64,000 nt of DNA. Origin: Verrucomicrobiia bacterium. Its GTDB lineage: Bacteria > Verrucomicrobiota > Verrucomicrobiia > Opitutales > Opitutaceae. Location: contig WYBX01000018.1 of the NCBI GenBank assembly GCA_011525695.1, positions 1 to 64,000 of the forward strand. The letters are read 5' to 3'. Numbering within the stretch: the stretch's first letter is position 1; every line of letters starts with the position of its first letter. The notes under the pieces were generated by a model that did no database searches, was not told where the DNA came from, and saw nothing but the letters and a program-made list of their open reading frames with translations. Position numbers and translations under genes: made by a program. Positions 12,099 through 21,048 of this stretch are shown here, piece by piece.

Positions 12099-13877
12099 TC
12101 AGTACCAGATGACGAACGCGACCACGGCGACTGCGGCCGTGCCAAACGTGATGGCGAGATTCTCCTGGAGGGCCCCGCGCTGGGCGGAGCGCAGCCGCTG
12201 GCCAAGCTGGCGGAACGAAGTGGCGAAGCCGTCAACCACGCCATCGATCACGACCCGGTCGAAGACATCAACCAGCCGGGCCGACCGCATGAGCGGGACG
12301 AGCCCGCCGGCGCGGTAGATTTCGCCCACGAGGTTGTCGGCAATCTGGACCGGCTTGCGGGCGAGCCAGAGGAACACCCGCCCGCCCATCCGGTAGGGCC
12401 AGTCGAGGTCGAGGCTGATGGTGGCCGTGGGCTCGAGCTTCTTCAGGAGGAGAAAGAACCCGAGGCCGGTGAAGCAGAGAATCAGGAGCGTCTCGGAAAC
12501 GTGGTACGACGTATAAGGTTCGTAGGCCACCGGGTAGGGCAGCATGGCGTACAGGTACGGCGTGTAGCAGCCGATGAAGATGCAGAGCGCCGAGGCGATG
12601 CCCATCGCCGCGATCATGTTCCACGGCGGATCGGAGGCACGGTCCCAGGTGTCGGGCTGGCAGTTGTTCTTCCCAAACCAGATGAAGTAAGGGACCTTCA
12701 AGCCGGTGTGCAGGAACGTTCCGGCGGATGCCAGCATCAGCAGGTAGGCTGCCCACAACTTGTGATCCTCGAAGCCGGCGCTGACGATCATCGACTTGGA
12801 TACGAAGCCGCTGAAGAGCGGGAACGCCGAGATCGAAAGCCCGCCAATCAGGGTGAAAAGGAACGTCCAGGGCATCCGGGTGTAGAGCCCGCCCAGCTCG
12901 GTGAACTTGCTCCGCCCCGTCATGTGCAGAACCGCTCCGGTGCCCATGAAGAGCAGCCCCTTGTAGAGGATGTGCGCGAACGCGTGGGCACACGCCCCGT
13001 TGATTGCCATCTGCGTGCCGAGGCCGACGCCAGCCACCATGTAACCGACCTGGCTGATGATGTGATAGGCAAGCAGCCGGCGGGAGTCGTTTTCCAGGAC
13101 GGCATAGACGACGCCGTAAAGGGCCATGATCACCCCGAGGGCGACCAGGATTTCCATGCCGGCAAACCCGCGGCAGAGGGCGTAGACCGCGGTCTTGGTC
13201 GTGAAGGCGCTCAGGAACACGGAGCCGTTGAAGGTGCCCTCCCCATAGGCATCGGGGAGCCAGGCGTGCAGGGGCGGCACCGCGGCGTTCAGGAGGAACC
13301 CGGCGAGTACCAGGTAGCTCGCGAGCGAGGGGTGGCCCACATCGAACAGCTCGAAGGCCCAGCTGCCGGTCGCATGCACGTGCAGCATGATGCCGGCGAG
13401 CAGCGCGAGTCCGCCGGCGACGTGGACCAGGAGGTAGCGGTAGCCCGCGGCGAGCGATTCCGTGCGGCCGCGAAACCAGATCAGGAAGACCGACGAGAAA
13501 GCCATCAGCTCCCAGAACAGGAACACGGTCAGCAGGTCGCCGGCGTAAATGGTCCCCAGCGAACCCGCGACGTAGGTCCAGGCCGCGATGTGCTCGGCAT
13601 CGCGCTTCACATGCGCGCCGTAAAGCGTGCCGATCGCGCACGCGACCGCCATGATATAGCCGAAAACCAGGCTCAGGCTGTCGACCCGGCCGAAGGTGAG
13701 GGTCCAGTGCAGGAGCGTGACTTCGCCGAAGACGCCCTTCGACATGGCCACGGTGCGGGCGAACACCAGCAGCGGCACCAGCAGGAGATAGCCGAGCTTG
13801 AGCCGCGAGGGCACGAGCGGCAGGAGGGCACCGCCGAGCAGCAGAATGACGGACGGGTGCAGCCAGAGGTCACTCAT
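12099..13877 (-). CDS. nuoL: Complex I subunit L (antiporter-like with C-terminal lateral helix)
   Basis: The 592-residue product is an antiporter-type subunit with the helix-5 glutamate in FLFWELMAFSSVFLIW, the PPLHAWLPDAYGEGTFNGSVFLSAFTTK region and the NDSRRLLAYHIISQVGYM segment. After residue 500 it has an extra region (around FDRVVIDGVVDGFATSF) followed by a final membrane helix, which is the pattern of the NuoL lateral helix and last transmembrane segment. Automated pipelines may call it an Na+/H+ antiporter subunit D. The start at 13877 is chosen because GGGAGGA precedes it; 13 extra residues from 13916 are unlikely. It overlaps the end of the 86-residue gene by 8 bases. Confidence 0.85.
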   Translation of the reverse strand: MSDLWLHPSVILLLGGALLPLVPSRLKLGYLLLVPLLVFARTVAMSKGVFGEVTLLHWTLTFGRVDSLSLVFGYIMAVACAIGTLYGAHVKRDAEHIAAWTYVAGSLGTIYAGDLLTVFLFWELMAFSSVFLIWFRGRTESLAAGYRYLLVHVAGGLALLAGIMLHVHATGSWAFELFDVGHPSLASYLVLAGFLLNAAVPPLHAWLPDAYGEGTFNGSVFLSAFTTKTAVYALCRGFAGMEILVALGVIMALYGVVYAVLENDSRRLLAYHIISQVGYMVAGVGLGTQMAINGACAHAFAHILYKGLLFMGTGAVLHMTGRSKFTELGGLYTRMPWTFLFTLIGGLSISAFPLFSGFVSKSMIVSAGFEDHKLWAAYLLMLASAGTFLHTGLKVPYFIWFGKNNCQPDTWDRASDPPWNMIAAMGIASALCIFIGCYTPYLYAMLPYPVAYEPYTSYHVSETLLILCFTGLGFFLLLKKLEPTATISLDLDWPYRMGGRVFLWLARKPVQIADNLVGEIYRAGGLVPLMRSARLVDVFDRVVIDGVVDGFATSFRQLGQRLRSAQRGALQENLAITFGTAAVAVVAFVIWY

Positions 13878-14130
13878 CGTAATAGTCCTCCCGTTGCATG
13901 ATCCCGGCTTTGCCAAAGGCCTTCGAGGCGACGATGATCAGGACGCAGCCACCGAACCCGAAAAGCGCCCAGAACCCGGGCAGTTTTTCGAAGCCGGTAT
14001 GTGCGTGGTGCTTGTCGACCAGAAAGGGAAGCAGATCGATCACGACCAGCAGTGCCAGCAGCCCCAGGCAGAGACGGATGACCAATCTCAACCGGTCGCG
14101 GAGGAAATTGATGAGGCGGACAAGGATCAT
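13870..14130 (-). CDS. Small two-helix membrane protein in the nuo operon
   Basis: An 86-residue protein with two hydrophobic segments (about 15-36 and 52-70), a positively charged N-terminus and an acidic end (QREDYYDE). It sits between the extra antiporter gene and nuoL and overlaps the nuoL start by 8 bases, which suggests translational coupling. I do not recognise it as a standard complex I subunit. Small proteins in this position are seen in Mrp-like operons, so an accessory subunit holding the two large antiporter proteins together is a reasonable guess, but only a guess. Confidence 0.75.
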   Translation of the reverse strand: MILVRLINFLRDRLRLVIRLCLGLLALLVVIDLLPFLVDKHHAHTGFEKLPGFWALFGFGGCVLIIVASKAFGKAGIMQREDYYDE

Positions 14131-14142
14131 GGTGCGAGGCAG

Positions 14143-14170
14143 TAGCGAGTAGCGGGTAGCGAGTAGCGAG
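14143..14170. repeat. Tandem heptamer repeat (TAGCGAG x4)
   Basis: Four adjacent 7-base units, TAGCGAG TAGCGGG TAGCGAG TAGCGAG, occupy the gap just upstream of the 86-residue gene. One unit differs by a single base. It separates two nuo operon genes that are otherwise closely spaced. It could vary in copy number by slippage. Confidence 0.85.
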
Positions 14171-14224
14171 GAGGACGCCCCCTTGATGGTGGATGCTCGT
14201 TTGTCGGGTTGGCAGGTCTTGCAC

Positions 14225-15778
14225 TCATGGCATCACCCCGTGCGCAAAGCGCATGAAGAAGTCGGGGAAGAATCCGAGGGCGACGGATGCCACTGCGGTA
14301 AGGCAAAGGGGAATCACCATGGCGAGCGGAGCTTCGCCCGCCGGCTTGGCGTCGACGTCGCCGTGCCCGTGGGCGGGCCCGGCGGTGTGAGCGACCGGGG
14401 TGGCGGTACCGAAGAAGGCCTGGTAGACGACCGGCGCAAAATAGGCCGTATTGAGCACGGTGCTCGCCAGCAGCACGGCGATGATCCCGATGGAGTGGGC
14501 ATCCAGCGCGCCAACCAGCAGGTAGAGCTTGGAAATGAAACCGCCCACCGGCGGCGCGCCGATCATCCCAAGCGAGGCCAGGGCAAAGGCGCCGAAAGTG
14601 AACGGCATCACGCGGCCGAGCCCGCTCATTTCCGAGATGTTCTTCTTGTGGGAGGCGACGTAGATGGCCCCAGCGCAGAAGAAGAGCGTGATCTTCGCGA
14701 AGGCGTGGTTGGCGATGTGGAACAAGCCCCCCTCCACGGCGGCCGGGGTCAGCAACGCGACACCGAGGATGATGTACGACAGCTGGCTGACGGTGGAGTA
14801 AGCCAGCCGCAGCTTCAGGTTATCCTTCGACAGCGCGATGATCGAGGCCAGCAGAATGGTGACCGAGACAAACCAGGCGGTGGGCACGCCAAGGTTGAGA
14901 TCGTTCATCAAGTCGACGCCGAACACATGCAGCATGACCCGCACGGTCGAAAACACGCCCACCTTCACGACGGCGACGGCATGGAGCAGGGCACTGACCG
15001 GCGTCGGCGCGACCATCGCCCCCGGCAACCAGTGGTGGAACGGCATGATGCCGTTCTTCGCGAATCCCAGCAGGCAGGCGATATAGAGGATGGTGACGAG
15101 TCCATGGTGGACGCCGGCGGGAATGATTCCGGAATGGGCGTTGGTGGCGAAATCGAGGGTGCCGGTGAGCACGAAAATCAGCACCATGGCCGGGAGCACC
15201 AGCGCCTTGGCGGTCGTCGTGAGGTAGACGAGATACTTGCGGCCGCCTTCGTAGCCCTCGTCATCCTGGTGGTGGGCGACGAGCGGATAAGTGGAGATGC
15301 TGACAATCTCGTAGAAGAGATAGAGGGTGAGCAGATTGTCGGCGAAGGCGCACCCGATGGCCCCGAAGAGGGCCAGGGCAAAGCAGGCACTGAAACGCGT
15401 CTGTGCATGCTCCCGAAGACCGCGCATGTAGCCCGCGGAATAGAAAACGGTCAGCACCCAGAGCACGGATGCCACCACGGCGAAGATCATCGAGAGCGAA
15501 TCGGCGCGGAGGCTGATGGTGAGGGCGGTGGCGGTGGGTGCGAGGGTCAGGCTGGCGGCCATGTCGGCCGGAACCAGTTCAAAGAGCGTGAAGCGCAGCG
15601 GCTCGCCCGCGAGCACGGCCGGAACGAGGGAGAGCACGAGTCCCGCGAGCACGATGGCCGAAATCAGCGAAGCTGATTCACGCAGGTTGGGTCGCTTGCC
15701 CGTGAGCATCACCAACCCGGCGCCGGCGAGCGGCGCAAGCAGTGCCAGGAGAAGGCGGAGGTTCGAGGTCGTTTCCAC
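14225..15778 (-). CDS. Extra antiporter-like membrane subunit, MrpD/NuoM-like
   Basis: A 517-residue membrane protein of the proton-antiporter family, with YLFYEIVSISTYPLVAHHQ carrying the helix-5 glutamate, then GIMPFHHWLPGAMVAPTPVSALLHAVAVVKVG with the key lysine. The YLFYEI-TYPLVAHH pattern resembles MrpD-type subunits more than classical NuoL. A His/Gly/Pro-rich loop (about 473-492) precedes the last helices. It directly follows nuoK by 9 bases, where NuoL would normally be, yet a NuoL with lateral helix and also NuoM and NuoN follow. The complex therefore has four antiporter-type subunits. It should be a fourth ion channel or a sodium-specific module. Confidence 0.85.
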   Translation of the reverse strand: METTSNLRLLLALLAPLAGAGLVMLTGKRPNLRESASLISAIVLAGLVLSLVPAVLAGEPLRFTLFELVPADMAASLTLAPTATALTISLRADSLSMIFAVVASVLWVLTVFYSAGYMRGLREHAQTRFSACFALALFGAIGCAFADNLLTLYLFYEIVSISTYPLVAHHQDDEGYEGGRKYLVYLTTTAKALVLPAMVLIFVLTGTLDFATNAHSGIIPAGVHHGLVTILYIACLLGFAKNGIMPFHHWLPGAMVAPTPVSALLHAVAVVKVGVFSTVRVMLHVFGVDLMNDLNLGVPTAWFVSVTILLASIIALSKDNLKLRLAYSTVSQLSYIILGVALLTPAAVEGGLFHIANHAFAKITLFFCAGAIYVASHKKNISEMSGLGRVMPFTFGAFALASLGMIGAPPVGGFISKLYLLVGALDAHSIGIIAVLLASTVLNTAYFAPVVYQAFFGTATPVAHTAGPAHGHGDVDAKPAGEAPLAMVIPLCLTAVASVALGFFPDFFMRFAHGVMP

Positions 15779-15787
15779 GGCGATCGG

Positions 15788-16114
15788 TTAACCTTTCAAC
15801 CCGGTGAGCTCCCTGGATCCGATGGAGCGATAATTGCGGTACACCGCGATGATGATGCTGAGGGCGATCGCCACCTCGGCGGCGGCAAGTCCCATGATGA
15901 AGAGCACGAACACCTGCCCGACGGCGGGATCCGGCGCAAAGAACCGGTTCATGACCATCAGGTTCAACGAAGCAGCGGCGAAGATGATCTCGCCGGAAAT
16001 CAACATGCCGATCAGCGTTCGGCGGCGCAGGAACCCGTAGATCCCCGCGCCCATCAGGAAGGCGGCGAGGACGAGGTAGACACCCGGTTGCTGGTGGAGC
16101 TCGAGGAGATTCAT
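15788..16114 (-). CDS. nuoK: Complex I subunit K
   Basis: A 108-residue protein with three transmembrane helices. The acidic residues characteristic of NuoK are in the second and third helices (GEIIFAAASLNLM and GLAAAEVAIALSIIIAVYRN). It links the antiporter subunits to NuoH in the membrane arm. Its ATG overlaps the nuoJ stop in an ATGA junction, so the two are probably coupled. Length is normal. Confidence 0.95.
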   Translation of the reverse strand: MNLLELHQQPGVYLVLAAFLMGAGIYGFLRRRTLIGMLISGEIIFAAASLNLMVMNRFFAPDPAVGQVFVLFIMGLAAAEVAIALSIIIAVYRNYRSIGSRELTGLKG

Positions 16115-16767
16115 CGCGAGTCGGTGGTGACGAGTTCCGGAACGGGATCAGCGCCGGCCGGTTCGATCTGGGGAGTCGTGCCGGGGTTGGAAACGGCCGC
16201 CGGCCGCCGGGCCGGTCCGGCTTCGGGTTCCGCCCGATGCCGCCCGCCCCGTGCGATCACGAGCGCGCCAAGGATCGCCAGCAGCAGGACGATCGAAATG
16301 AGTTCGAACGGCAGGCTGTAGGTCGTCAGCAGCGCCCGGCCGATCGCCGCAACCGATCCGTCAGCTGGCGCCGCCCCTGCGGCGGCGGTGGGCCACGGTC
16401 CCTGCAGGCTGAGGTAGGCGAGCCCAAGGCCGACCAGCACCGCCACCAAAGCCGCCGCGGCGGAACGAAGCGTGCGCGTCAACCGGCGCGGTTCCGCCGG
16501 CTCATCCGGCTCGGACAGCATCACGCCGAACACGATCGTGATGCAGACGGCCCCGACATAGATCAGGATTTCCATCAGGGCCAGGAACGGGCTGTGCAGA
16601 AAATAATAGAGCCCCGCGAGACCCAGGCACGTGATCATCAGCCCGCCCACGCTGCGGATAATCCGCGTGGTCATGACGGCGATCAAGGCGCCGGCAATCG
16701 TGGTCCCGGCGGCGAGCGCAAAAACGGCGGTGACGAGATATTCGGAGAAGGGAAAGGTGGCGTTCAT
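16111..16767 (-). CDS. nuoJ: Complex I subunit J with extended C-terminal tail
   Basis: The first 170 residues form five membrane helices with the NuoJ signature (AGLYYFLHSPFLALMEILIYVGAVCITIVFGVML). The remaining tail after about residue 178 is hydrophilic, with arginine, proline and alanine, and is longer than in E. coli. It helps shape the quinone-to-antiporter hinge. The tail resembles the proline-rich extensions of NuoI and NuoC here. The gene overlaps nuoK by 4 bases and follows nuoI by 18. Confidence 0.93.
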   Translation of the reverse strand: MNATFPFSEYLVTAVFALAAGTTIAGALIAVMTTRIIRSVGGLMITCLGLAGLYYFLHSPFLALMEILIYVGAVCITIVFGVMLSEPDEPAEPRRLTRTLRSAAAALVAVLVGLGLAYLSLQGPWPTAAAGAAPADGSVAAIGRALLTTYSLPFELISIVLLLAILGALVIARGGRHRAEPEAGPARRPAAVSNPGTTPQIEPAGADPVPELVTTDSR

Positions 16768-16785
16768 GCGCGGGAGCCAATCGCC

Positions 16786-17346
16786 TCAGCCGGCGGGCGC
16801 GTTGAGCGGTTGGCTGGCTGGAGCGGTCGGGTTGGCCGGGGCGGCCGCAGGCGGTGGCGATGCGGCGGGCGGAGCCGGATGGGCGGCGGACCAGGCGCGG
16901 GCCTCCGCCTCGATTTTGGCGTAGAGATCCATGTTTTCGAAGGTGTCGCGATTCAGGCTCACGACATTGTATTCCTTCGAGAACTCGATCGCATCGCTCG
17001 GGCAGATCTCGACGCACGAGCCGCACAGGCTGCAGGTCGTGAAATCGAGTTCATACTTGGAGACGGATTTCTTCTTGTCGCCCTCGCGCTTGACCCCATC
17101 CAGCACGATGCAGCCGCTCGGGCAGGCCTTCGCACAGAGGGTGCACGCCGTGCAACGCGGCTTGCCGGTCTCCGGATCGAGTACGAGCTTGATGTGGCCG
17201 CGGAAGCGCGCGGGCATCTTGAGCGTTTCGCGCGGATACTGGACGGTGATGATCGGCCGGGAAGCCTCGCGTGCGGTGATGCGAAGCCCGACAAGCAGGC
17301 TCTTGAAGCCGAGGAAGGTTTCCCGAATGGCGGTGATGAGACTCAT
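16786..17346 (-). CDS. nuoI: Complex I subunit I (two 4Fe-4S clusters) with Ala/Pro-rich tail
   Basis: This 186-residue ferredoxin-like subunit carries two CxxCxxCxxxC motifs, cysteines 65/68/71/75 and 105/108/111/115, that bind clusters N6a and N6b and pass electrons to NuoB. With NuoEFG missing from the window, NuoI is the most exposed cluster subunit and the likely entry point for electrons from a soluble donor such as ferredoxin. From about residue 150 the chain becomes Ala/Pro-rich and low complexity, which is unusual and may be a linker or docking tail. Confidence 0.95.
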   Translation of the reverse strand: MSLITAIRETFLGFKSLLVGLRITAREASRPIITVQYPRETLKMPARFRGHIKLVLDPETGKPRCTACTLCAKACPSGCIVLDGVKREGDKKKSVSKYELDFTTCSLCGSCVEICPSDAIEFSKEYNVVSLNRDTFENMDLYAKIEAEARAWSAAHPAPPAASPPPAAAPANPTAPASQPLNAPAG

Positions 17347-17382
17347 GGCTGCCGGTGGGGGGAGGGGGTGGGTTTCATCGCA

Positions 17383-18411
17383 TCAGGAGAGCGCCCGCCA
17401 CAGCAGCGGGAGCTTCATCATCGCGCCCGTCAGCAACAACGTGGCGAGCGAGAGGGGAATCAGGATCTTCCAGGACAGGTTGAGCAGGCTGTAGAACTGG
17501 GTCCGCGGGAACGTCCACCGGATCCAGATGACGGTCAGGATCAGCGCATAGGTCTTCAGGAAGAACCAAAGGAGACCCCAGGCGCCGCTGGAGAGGATGC
17601 CAATCGGGCTTTGCCAGCCGCCGAGGAAGAGGACGGTCGCCAGACAGCAGCCGACGACGATATTGGCGTATTCCGCCATGAAGAAAACCCCGAAGCCCAT
17701 GCCGCCGTACTCGGTGAACGCCCCGGCGACGAGTTCGCTCTCCGCCTCCGCCATGTCGAAGGGCGCGCGGTTCGTCTCGGCCAGCATGCAGGTGAAGAAA
17801 ATGACGAATGTCACCGGCATGAGCGGGTTGACCCACAGCTTGAAGAGGTTCCAGTGCCAGAAACCGCCGGCCTGCTGCGCCGTGATTTCCTGCAGGCTCA
17901 TCGTGCCGGTCATCATCAGCAGCGTGATCACAACCAGCAGCATCGGGATCTCGTACGCGACGTTCTGCGAGACGACGCGGGCGGCGGAGATGATCGCGTA
18001 TTTGTTGCGCGAGGCCCAGCCGCCGAGCATCAGCGCCATCACGTTGATGGAGCCGAAGGAGAACACGAGCAACAGCCCGAGATTGAGGTCGCGGGCAACT
18101 ACGTTCTCGCCGAACGGAATCGTGACGAGGCACATCAGCGGCGGCGCCATCACGAGCAGGGGGGCAAGCCGGAAGAGCAGCGAGTCGGTTCCGGGTGGAA
18201 CCATGATCTGCTTGGCCAGCAGCTTCAGCCCGTCGGCGAGGGGCTGCATCCAGCCCGCCCAGCCGGCCTCGTTCGGGCCGGGCCGCCGCTGGATTCGACC
18301 GGCACCCTTGCGTTCGGCGAGCACGAGATAGGCGGCATTGGCACCGACGAAGGCACAGATGCCGACGAGGTAGAGGAGGACGCGGATGGGCTCGAGGGAG
18401 AGGAAGGTCAT
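17383..18411 (-). CDS. nuoH: Complex I subunit H
   Basis: The 342-residue membrane protein has eight predicted helices and the strongly conserved quinone-site segments ERKGAGRIQRRPGPNEAGWAG and EYGGMGFGVFFMAEYANI. It forms the quinone-binding chamber with NuoB and NuoD. It starts 9 bases after the nuoD stop. Size and sequence are fully typical. Confidence 0.95.
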   Translation of the reverse strand: MTFLSLEPIRVLLYLVGICAFVGANAAYLVLAERKGAGRIQRRPGPNEAGWAGWMQPLADGLKLLAKQIMVPPGTDSLLFRLAPLLVMAPPLMCLVTIPFGENVVARDLNLGLLLVFSFGSINVMALMLGGWASRNKYAIISAARVVSQNVAYEIPMLLVVITLLMMTGTMSLQEITAQQAGGFWHWNLFKLWVNPLMPVTFVIFFTCMLAETNRAPFDMAEAESELVAGAFTEYGGMGFGVFFMAEYANIVVGCCLATVLFLGGWQSPIGILSSGAWGLLWFFLKTYALILTVIWIRWTFPRTQFYSLLNLSWKILIPLSLATLLLTGAMMKLPLLWRALS

Positions 18412-18420
18412 CGGCGGGGT

Positions 18421-19563
18421 TCAGCGGTCGATGTCGGGGATCACGAGGTCGAGGCTGCCCATCATGGCCAGCGCATCGGGCAGGATCATGCCGCGGCTTG
18501 CTTCCTCGTAGAGGCTCAGGTTCGAGAACGACGGCGCCCGCAGCCGCACCCGGTAGGGGATTTCCTTTCCGTCGCTGACAATCCGGACCATGAACCGGCC
18601 CCGGGCGGCCTCCACGGCATAGCTGTAGTCGCCCGCCGGCAGCCGGAGCACCCGCGGGACCTTCGGTGCGAGGAAGGGACCCGTGGGAATCTGATCGAGA
18701 GCCTGCTCGATGATCCGGAGGCTCTGCTCCATCTCGTCCATCCGCACAAGGTAGCGCGCCATGGAATCGCATTCCGGATACATCGGGACCTTGAAATCGA
18801 GCCGCGGATAGACCGAGTACGGCTCCATCCGGCGAACATCGTACGGGACGCCGGCGCCGCGAATCACCGGGCCGGTGGCGCCATAGCGGCGGCACATCTC
18901 TGCATCGATGGGCCCGATGTTGGTGAGCCGCTTCCGCAGGATCACATTATCGGTCACGAGGTCGCGATACATCTTCAGCCGCGGCCGCAGATGTTGGACG
19001 AAGTCCCGGGTCCCGCGGAGGAACTCGTCATCGACATCGTTATAGAGTCCACCGAACCGGTAATAACAGTAGGTCAGCCGGGCGCCGCAGAGTCCCTCGA
19101 GCAGATCGAGGATCTTCTCGCGATCATCGAAGGCGTACAGGATGGGGGTGAATCCGCCGAGGTCGAGCAGCAGGGCGCCCCACCAGACCATGTGGCTGGA
19201 AATCCGGTTGAGCTCGGAGGTGATGACCCGGGCGTATTCGGCGCGGAGCGGAACCTCGATCTTCATCGCGCGCTCCACTGCCCCCACGAAGGCGTGGGTG
19301 TAGTGCATCGCGGAGAGGTAATCGATTCGGCTGGTGTTCGGCAGGAACTTCGCCCACGTGCGGTTCTCGCCCATCTTCTCGTGCATCCGGTGGATATAGC
19401 CGATGACGGGCTCGGCGCGCTGGATCCACTCTCCCTCCATGGTCATCAGCACGCGGAGCACGCCGTGGGCGGCCGGATGTTGCGGGCCCAGATTCAGGAC
19501 GAAGGTTTCTTGCGGACCCTGGGCGGCCGGCGCCGCGGAGACGGTTTCCCTGGTGGCGATCAC
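18421..19563 (-). CDS. nuoD: Complex I subunit D (49 kDa-type)
   Basis: A 380-residue protein of the [NiFe]-hydrogenase large-subunit fold that lines the quinone cavity. The [14 protein letters not shown] motif near the N-terminus and the [14 protein letters not shown] and [13 protein letters not shown] segments are present. No nickel-binding cysteines occur, as expected for NuoD. It starts with GTG at 19563, which overlaps the nuoC stop (GTGA), so translation is probably coupled. NuoC and NuoD are separate, not fused as in E. coli. Confidence 0.95.
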   Translation of the reverse strand: MIATRETVSAAPAAQGPQETFVLNLGPQHPAAHGVLRVLMTMEGEWIQRAEPVIGYIHRMHEKMGENRTWAKFLPNTSRIDYLSAMHYTHAFVGAVERAMKIEVPLRAEYARVITSELNRISSHMVWWGALLLDLGGFTPILYAFDDREKILDLLEGLCGARLTYCYYRFGGLYNDVDDEFLRGTRDFVQHLRPRLKMYRDLVTDNVILRKRLTNIGPIDAEMCRRYGATGPVIRGAGVPYDVRRMEPYSVYPRLDFKVPMYPECDSMARYLVRMDEMEQSLRIIEQALDQIPTGPFLAPKVPRVLRLPAGDYSYAVEAARGRFMVRIVSDGKEIPYRVRLRAPSFSNLSLYEEASRGMILPDALAMMGSLDLVIPDIDR

Positions 19564-20156
19564 GGCGTGTAATCCTTTCGCAACGGGTGGAAGTTGGCGT
19601 CTTCCGGAAGAAGGAAGGGTTTCAGGTTCGGGTGACCGGCAAAGCGAATGCCGAAGAAGTCGTGCGTCTCGCGTTCATGCCAGTTGGCCCCGGGAAACAC
19701 CCCGGAGATGCTCGGGAGCTCCGGTGCCGCCCGCGGCACCCGGGTCCGGACGACCATGCGCAGCGATTGGGACGGATGGAAGTAGTCGTAGACGATTTCC
19801 ATCTCTTCCTGTGCCAGCCAGTCGACGCCCGTGACGGCGTCGATGGCGAAGCCGGCGCGATCGAGCAGTCGTGCGGCATCGACGACCTGATTCGGGGCCA
19901 CCCTGGCATCCAGATCGTATCCTTTGAGCGCATGCTGCGTGGCTTGCAGTGGCGGCGGAGGTGCGGCGGGGGCCGGAGCGGGTTTGGCCGCGGCAACAGG
20001 AACGCCGCCGCCTGCTGCCGGACTGGCTCCGGTCGTGCCCACGGCGGTGGCTGCAGGCGGACTGGGAGGAACCGCGGGCGCGGCAGCCGCGGCGAATGCC
20101 TCGGGGCCGATCAGCTCGGTGAACTGGGCGATCAGTTGATCGAGCGTCGGATTCAT
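19560..20156 (-). CDS. nuoC: Complex I subunit C with long Ala/Pro-rich N-terminal linker
   Basis: The ATG at 20156 overlaps the nuoB stop (ATGA) and gives a 198-residue protein. A short helix (1-20) is followed by an Ala/Pro/Gly-rich low-complexity stretch at about 22-71 before the true 30 kDa-type domain, which contains [18 protein letters not shown] and the family signature [20 protein letters not shown]. It scaffolds NuoB and NuoD. The linker is not a usual part of NuoC. A longer frame upstream to 20369 is a nuoB shadow. Confidence 0.93.
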   Translation of the reverse strand: MNPTLDQLIAQFTELIGPEAFAAAAAPAVPPSPPAATAVGTTGASPAAGGGVPVAAAKPAPAPAAPPPPLQATQHALKGYDLDARVAPNQVVDAARLLDRAGFAIDAVTGVDWLAQEEMEIVYDYFHPSQSLRMVVRTRVPRAAPELPSISGVFPGANWHERETHDFFGIRFAGHPNLKPFLLPEDANFHPLRKDYTP

Positions 20157-20677
20157 TCCTTGAGTTTGGCGACCGGGAAGCGGCGCTTGCCGGTAATTTT
20201 CTCCTCCAGTTTCAGAATGCCCTCGATCAGTGCTTCCGGGCGCGGCGGACAGCCGGGAACGTAAACGTCCACCGGGAAGAGCTTGTCGACGCCCTCGACG
20301 ATGCCGTACTGGCCCTCGTACTTGAATGGGCCGCCGGAGAGCGCGCAGTTCCCCATCGCGATGACCCACTTGGGCTCGAGCATCTGATCATAGAGCAGCT
20401 TCACCGCGGGCGCCATTTTCCGGTTCACCGTGCCGGCAACGATCATCACGTCGGCCTGCCGGGGGGACGGCCGGAACACCTCCGCACCGAAGCGCGAGAG
20501 ATCGAAACGGGCCATTCCCGCCGCCATCATCTCAATCGCACAGCAGGCGAGCCCGAAGGTAAGCGGCCAGAGCGAGTTTGCCCGGCCGAGGGCAAGCAGG
20601 TCCTCGAGCATCGCGAATTTCGCGATTTGCGAGCACTCGACGGGGATCTCTGGTGCGGGCTTTACTGGCGTTTCCAT
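20153..20677 (-). CDS. nuoB: Complex I subunit B (N2 cluster)
   Basis: A 174-residue soluble subunit carrying the N2 4Fe-4S cluster that reduces quinone. The four ligands are C45 and C46 in LACCAIEM, C111 in GNCALSGG and C143 in [10 protein letters not shown]. It is normal in length and sequence. Its start overlaps nuoA by 16 bases and its stop overlaps nuoC. Confidence 0.96.
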   Translation of the reverse strand: METPVKPAPEIPVECSQIAKFAMLEDLLALGRANSLWPLTFGLACCAIEMMAAGMARFDLSRFGAEVFRPSPRQADVMIVAGTVNRKMAPAVKLLYDQMLEPKWVIAMGNCALSGGPFKYEGQYGIVEGVDKLFPVDVYVPGCPPRPEALIEGILKLEEKITGKRRFPVAKLKE

Positions 20678-21048
20678 TCGAAAACTCCTTTTTTCCAGGC
20701 GTAGACGATGACGAGCGACAGGATGCCGACGAAGATGGCCAGCTCGACAAAGTCGCGCAGGACGAACTCCCGGCCGTACACCAGGGCCACCGGGAAAAGG
20801 AAAAGGACGTCGACGGCAAAGGCGACAAACACCAGCGCGTAGAGGTAGTAAACGGCGCTATAACGGATCCAGGCGTCGCCGATGGGATCCATGCCGCATT
20901 CGATTGCCTGGCCGGTTTTTCCAACCGTGTTGCGGGTGCGCCGCGGGGAGAGAAAATAGACGATCACGAACGGCCCGAGCGCGAAGGCGAACCCACCGGC
21001 GCAGAAGGCGGCAAGATAGATGAGATCGGTCGAAAGCGTGTCGGTCAT
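20662..21048 (-). CDS. nuoA: Complex I subunit A
   Basis: A 128-residue protein with three transmembrane helices and the NuoA signature [37 protein letters not shown]. It is the first gene of the operon. The ATG at 21048 (MTDTLSTDL) fits the family; the open frame extends to 21177 but the added residues are non-conserved. It sits next to NuoH and NuoJ and forms part of the quinone loop. Confidence 0.95.
   Translation of the reverse strand: MTDTLSTDLIYLAAFCAGGFAFALGPFVIVYFLSPRRTRNTVGKTGQAIECGMDPIGDAWIRYSAVYYLYALVFVAFAVDVLFLFPVALVYGREFVLRDFVELAIFVGILSLVIVYAWKKGVFEWKRQ

Noticed and set aside
13874-14224. A 116-codon minus-strand frame containing LLATRYPLLA
   Set aside because: It translates the heptamer repeat and overlaps the real 86-residue gene in another frame.
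16237-19572. A 1111-codon open frame on the plus strand across nuoJ to nuoD
   Set aside because: It is antisense to well-conserved nuo genes, lacks any recognisable domain and reflects the GC bias of codon third positions.
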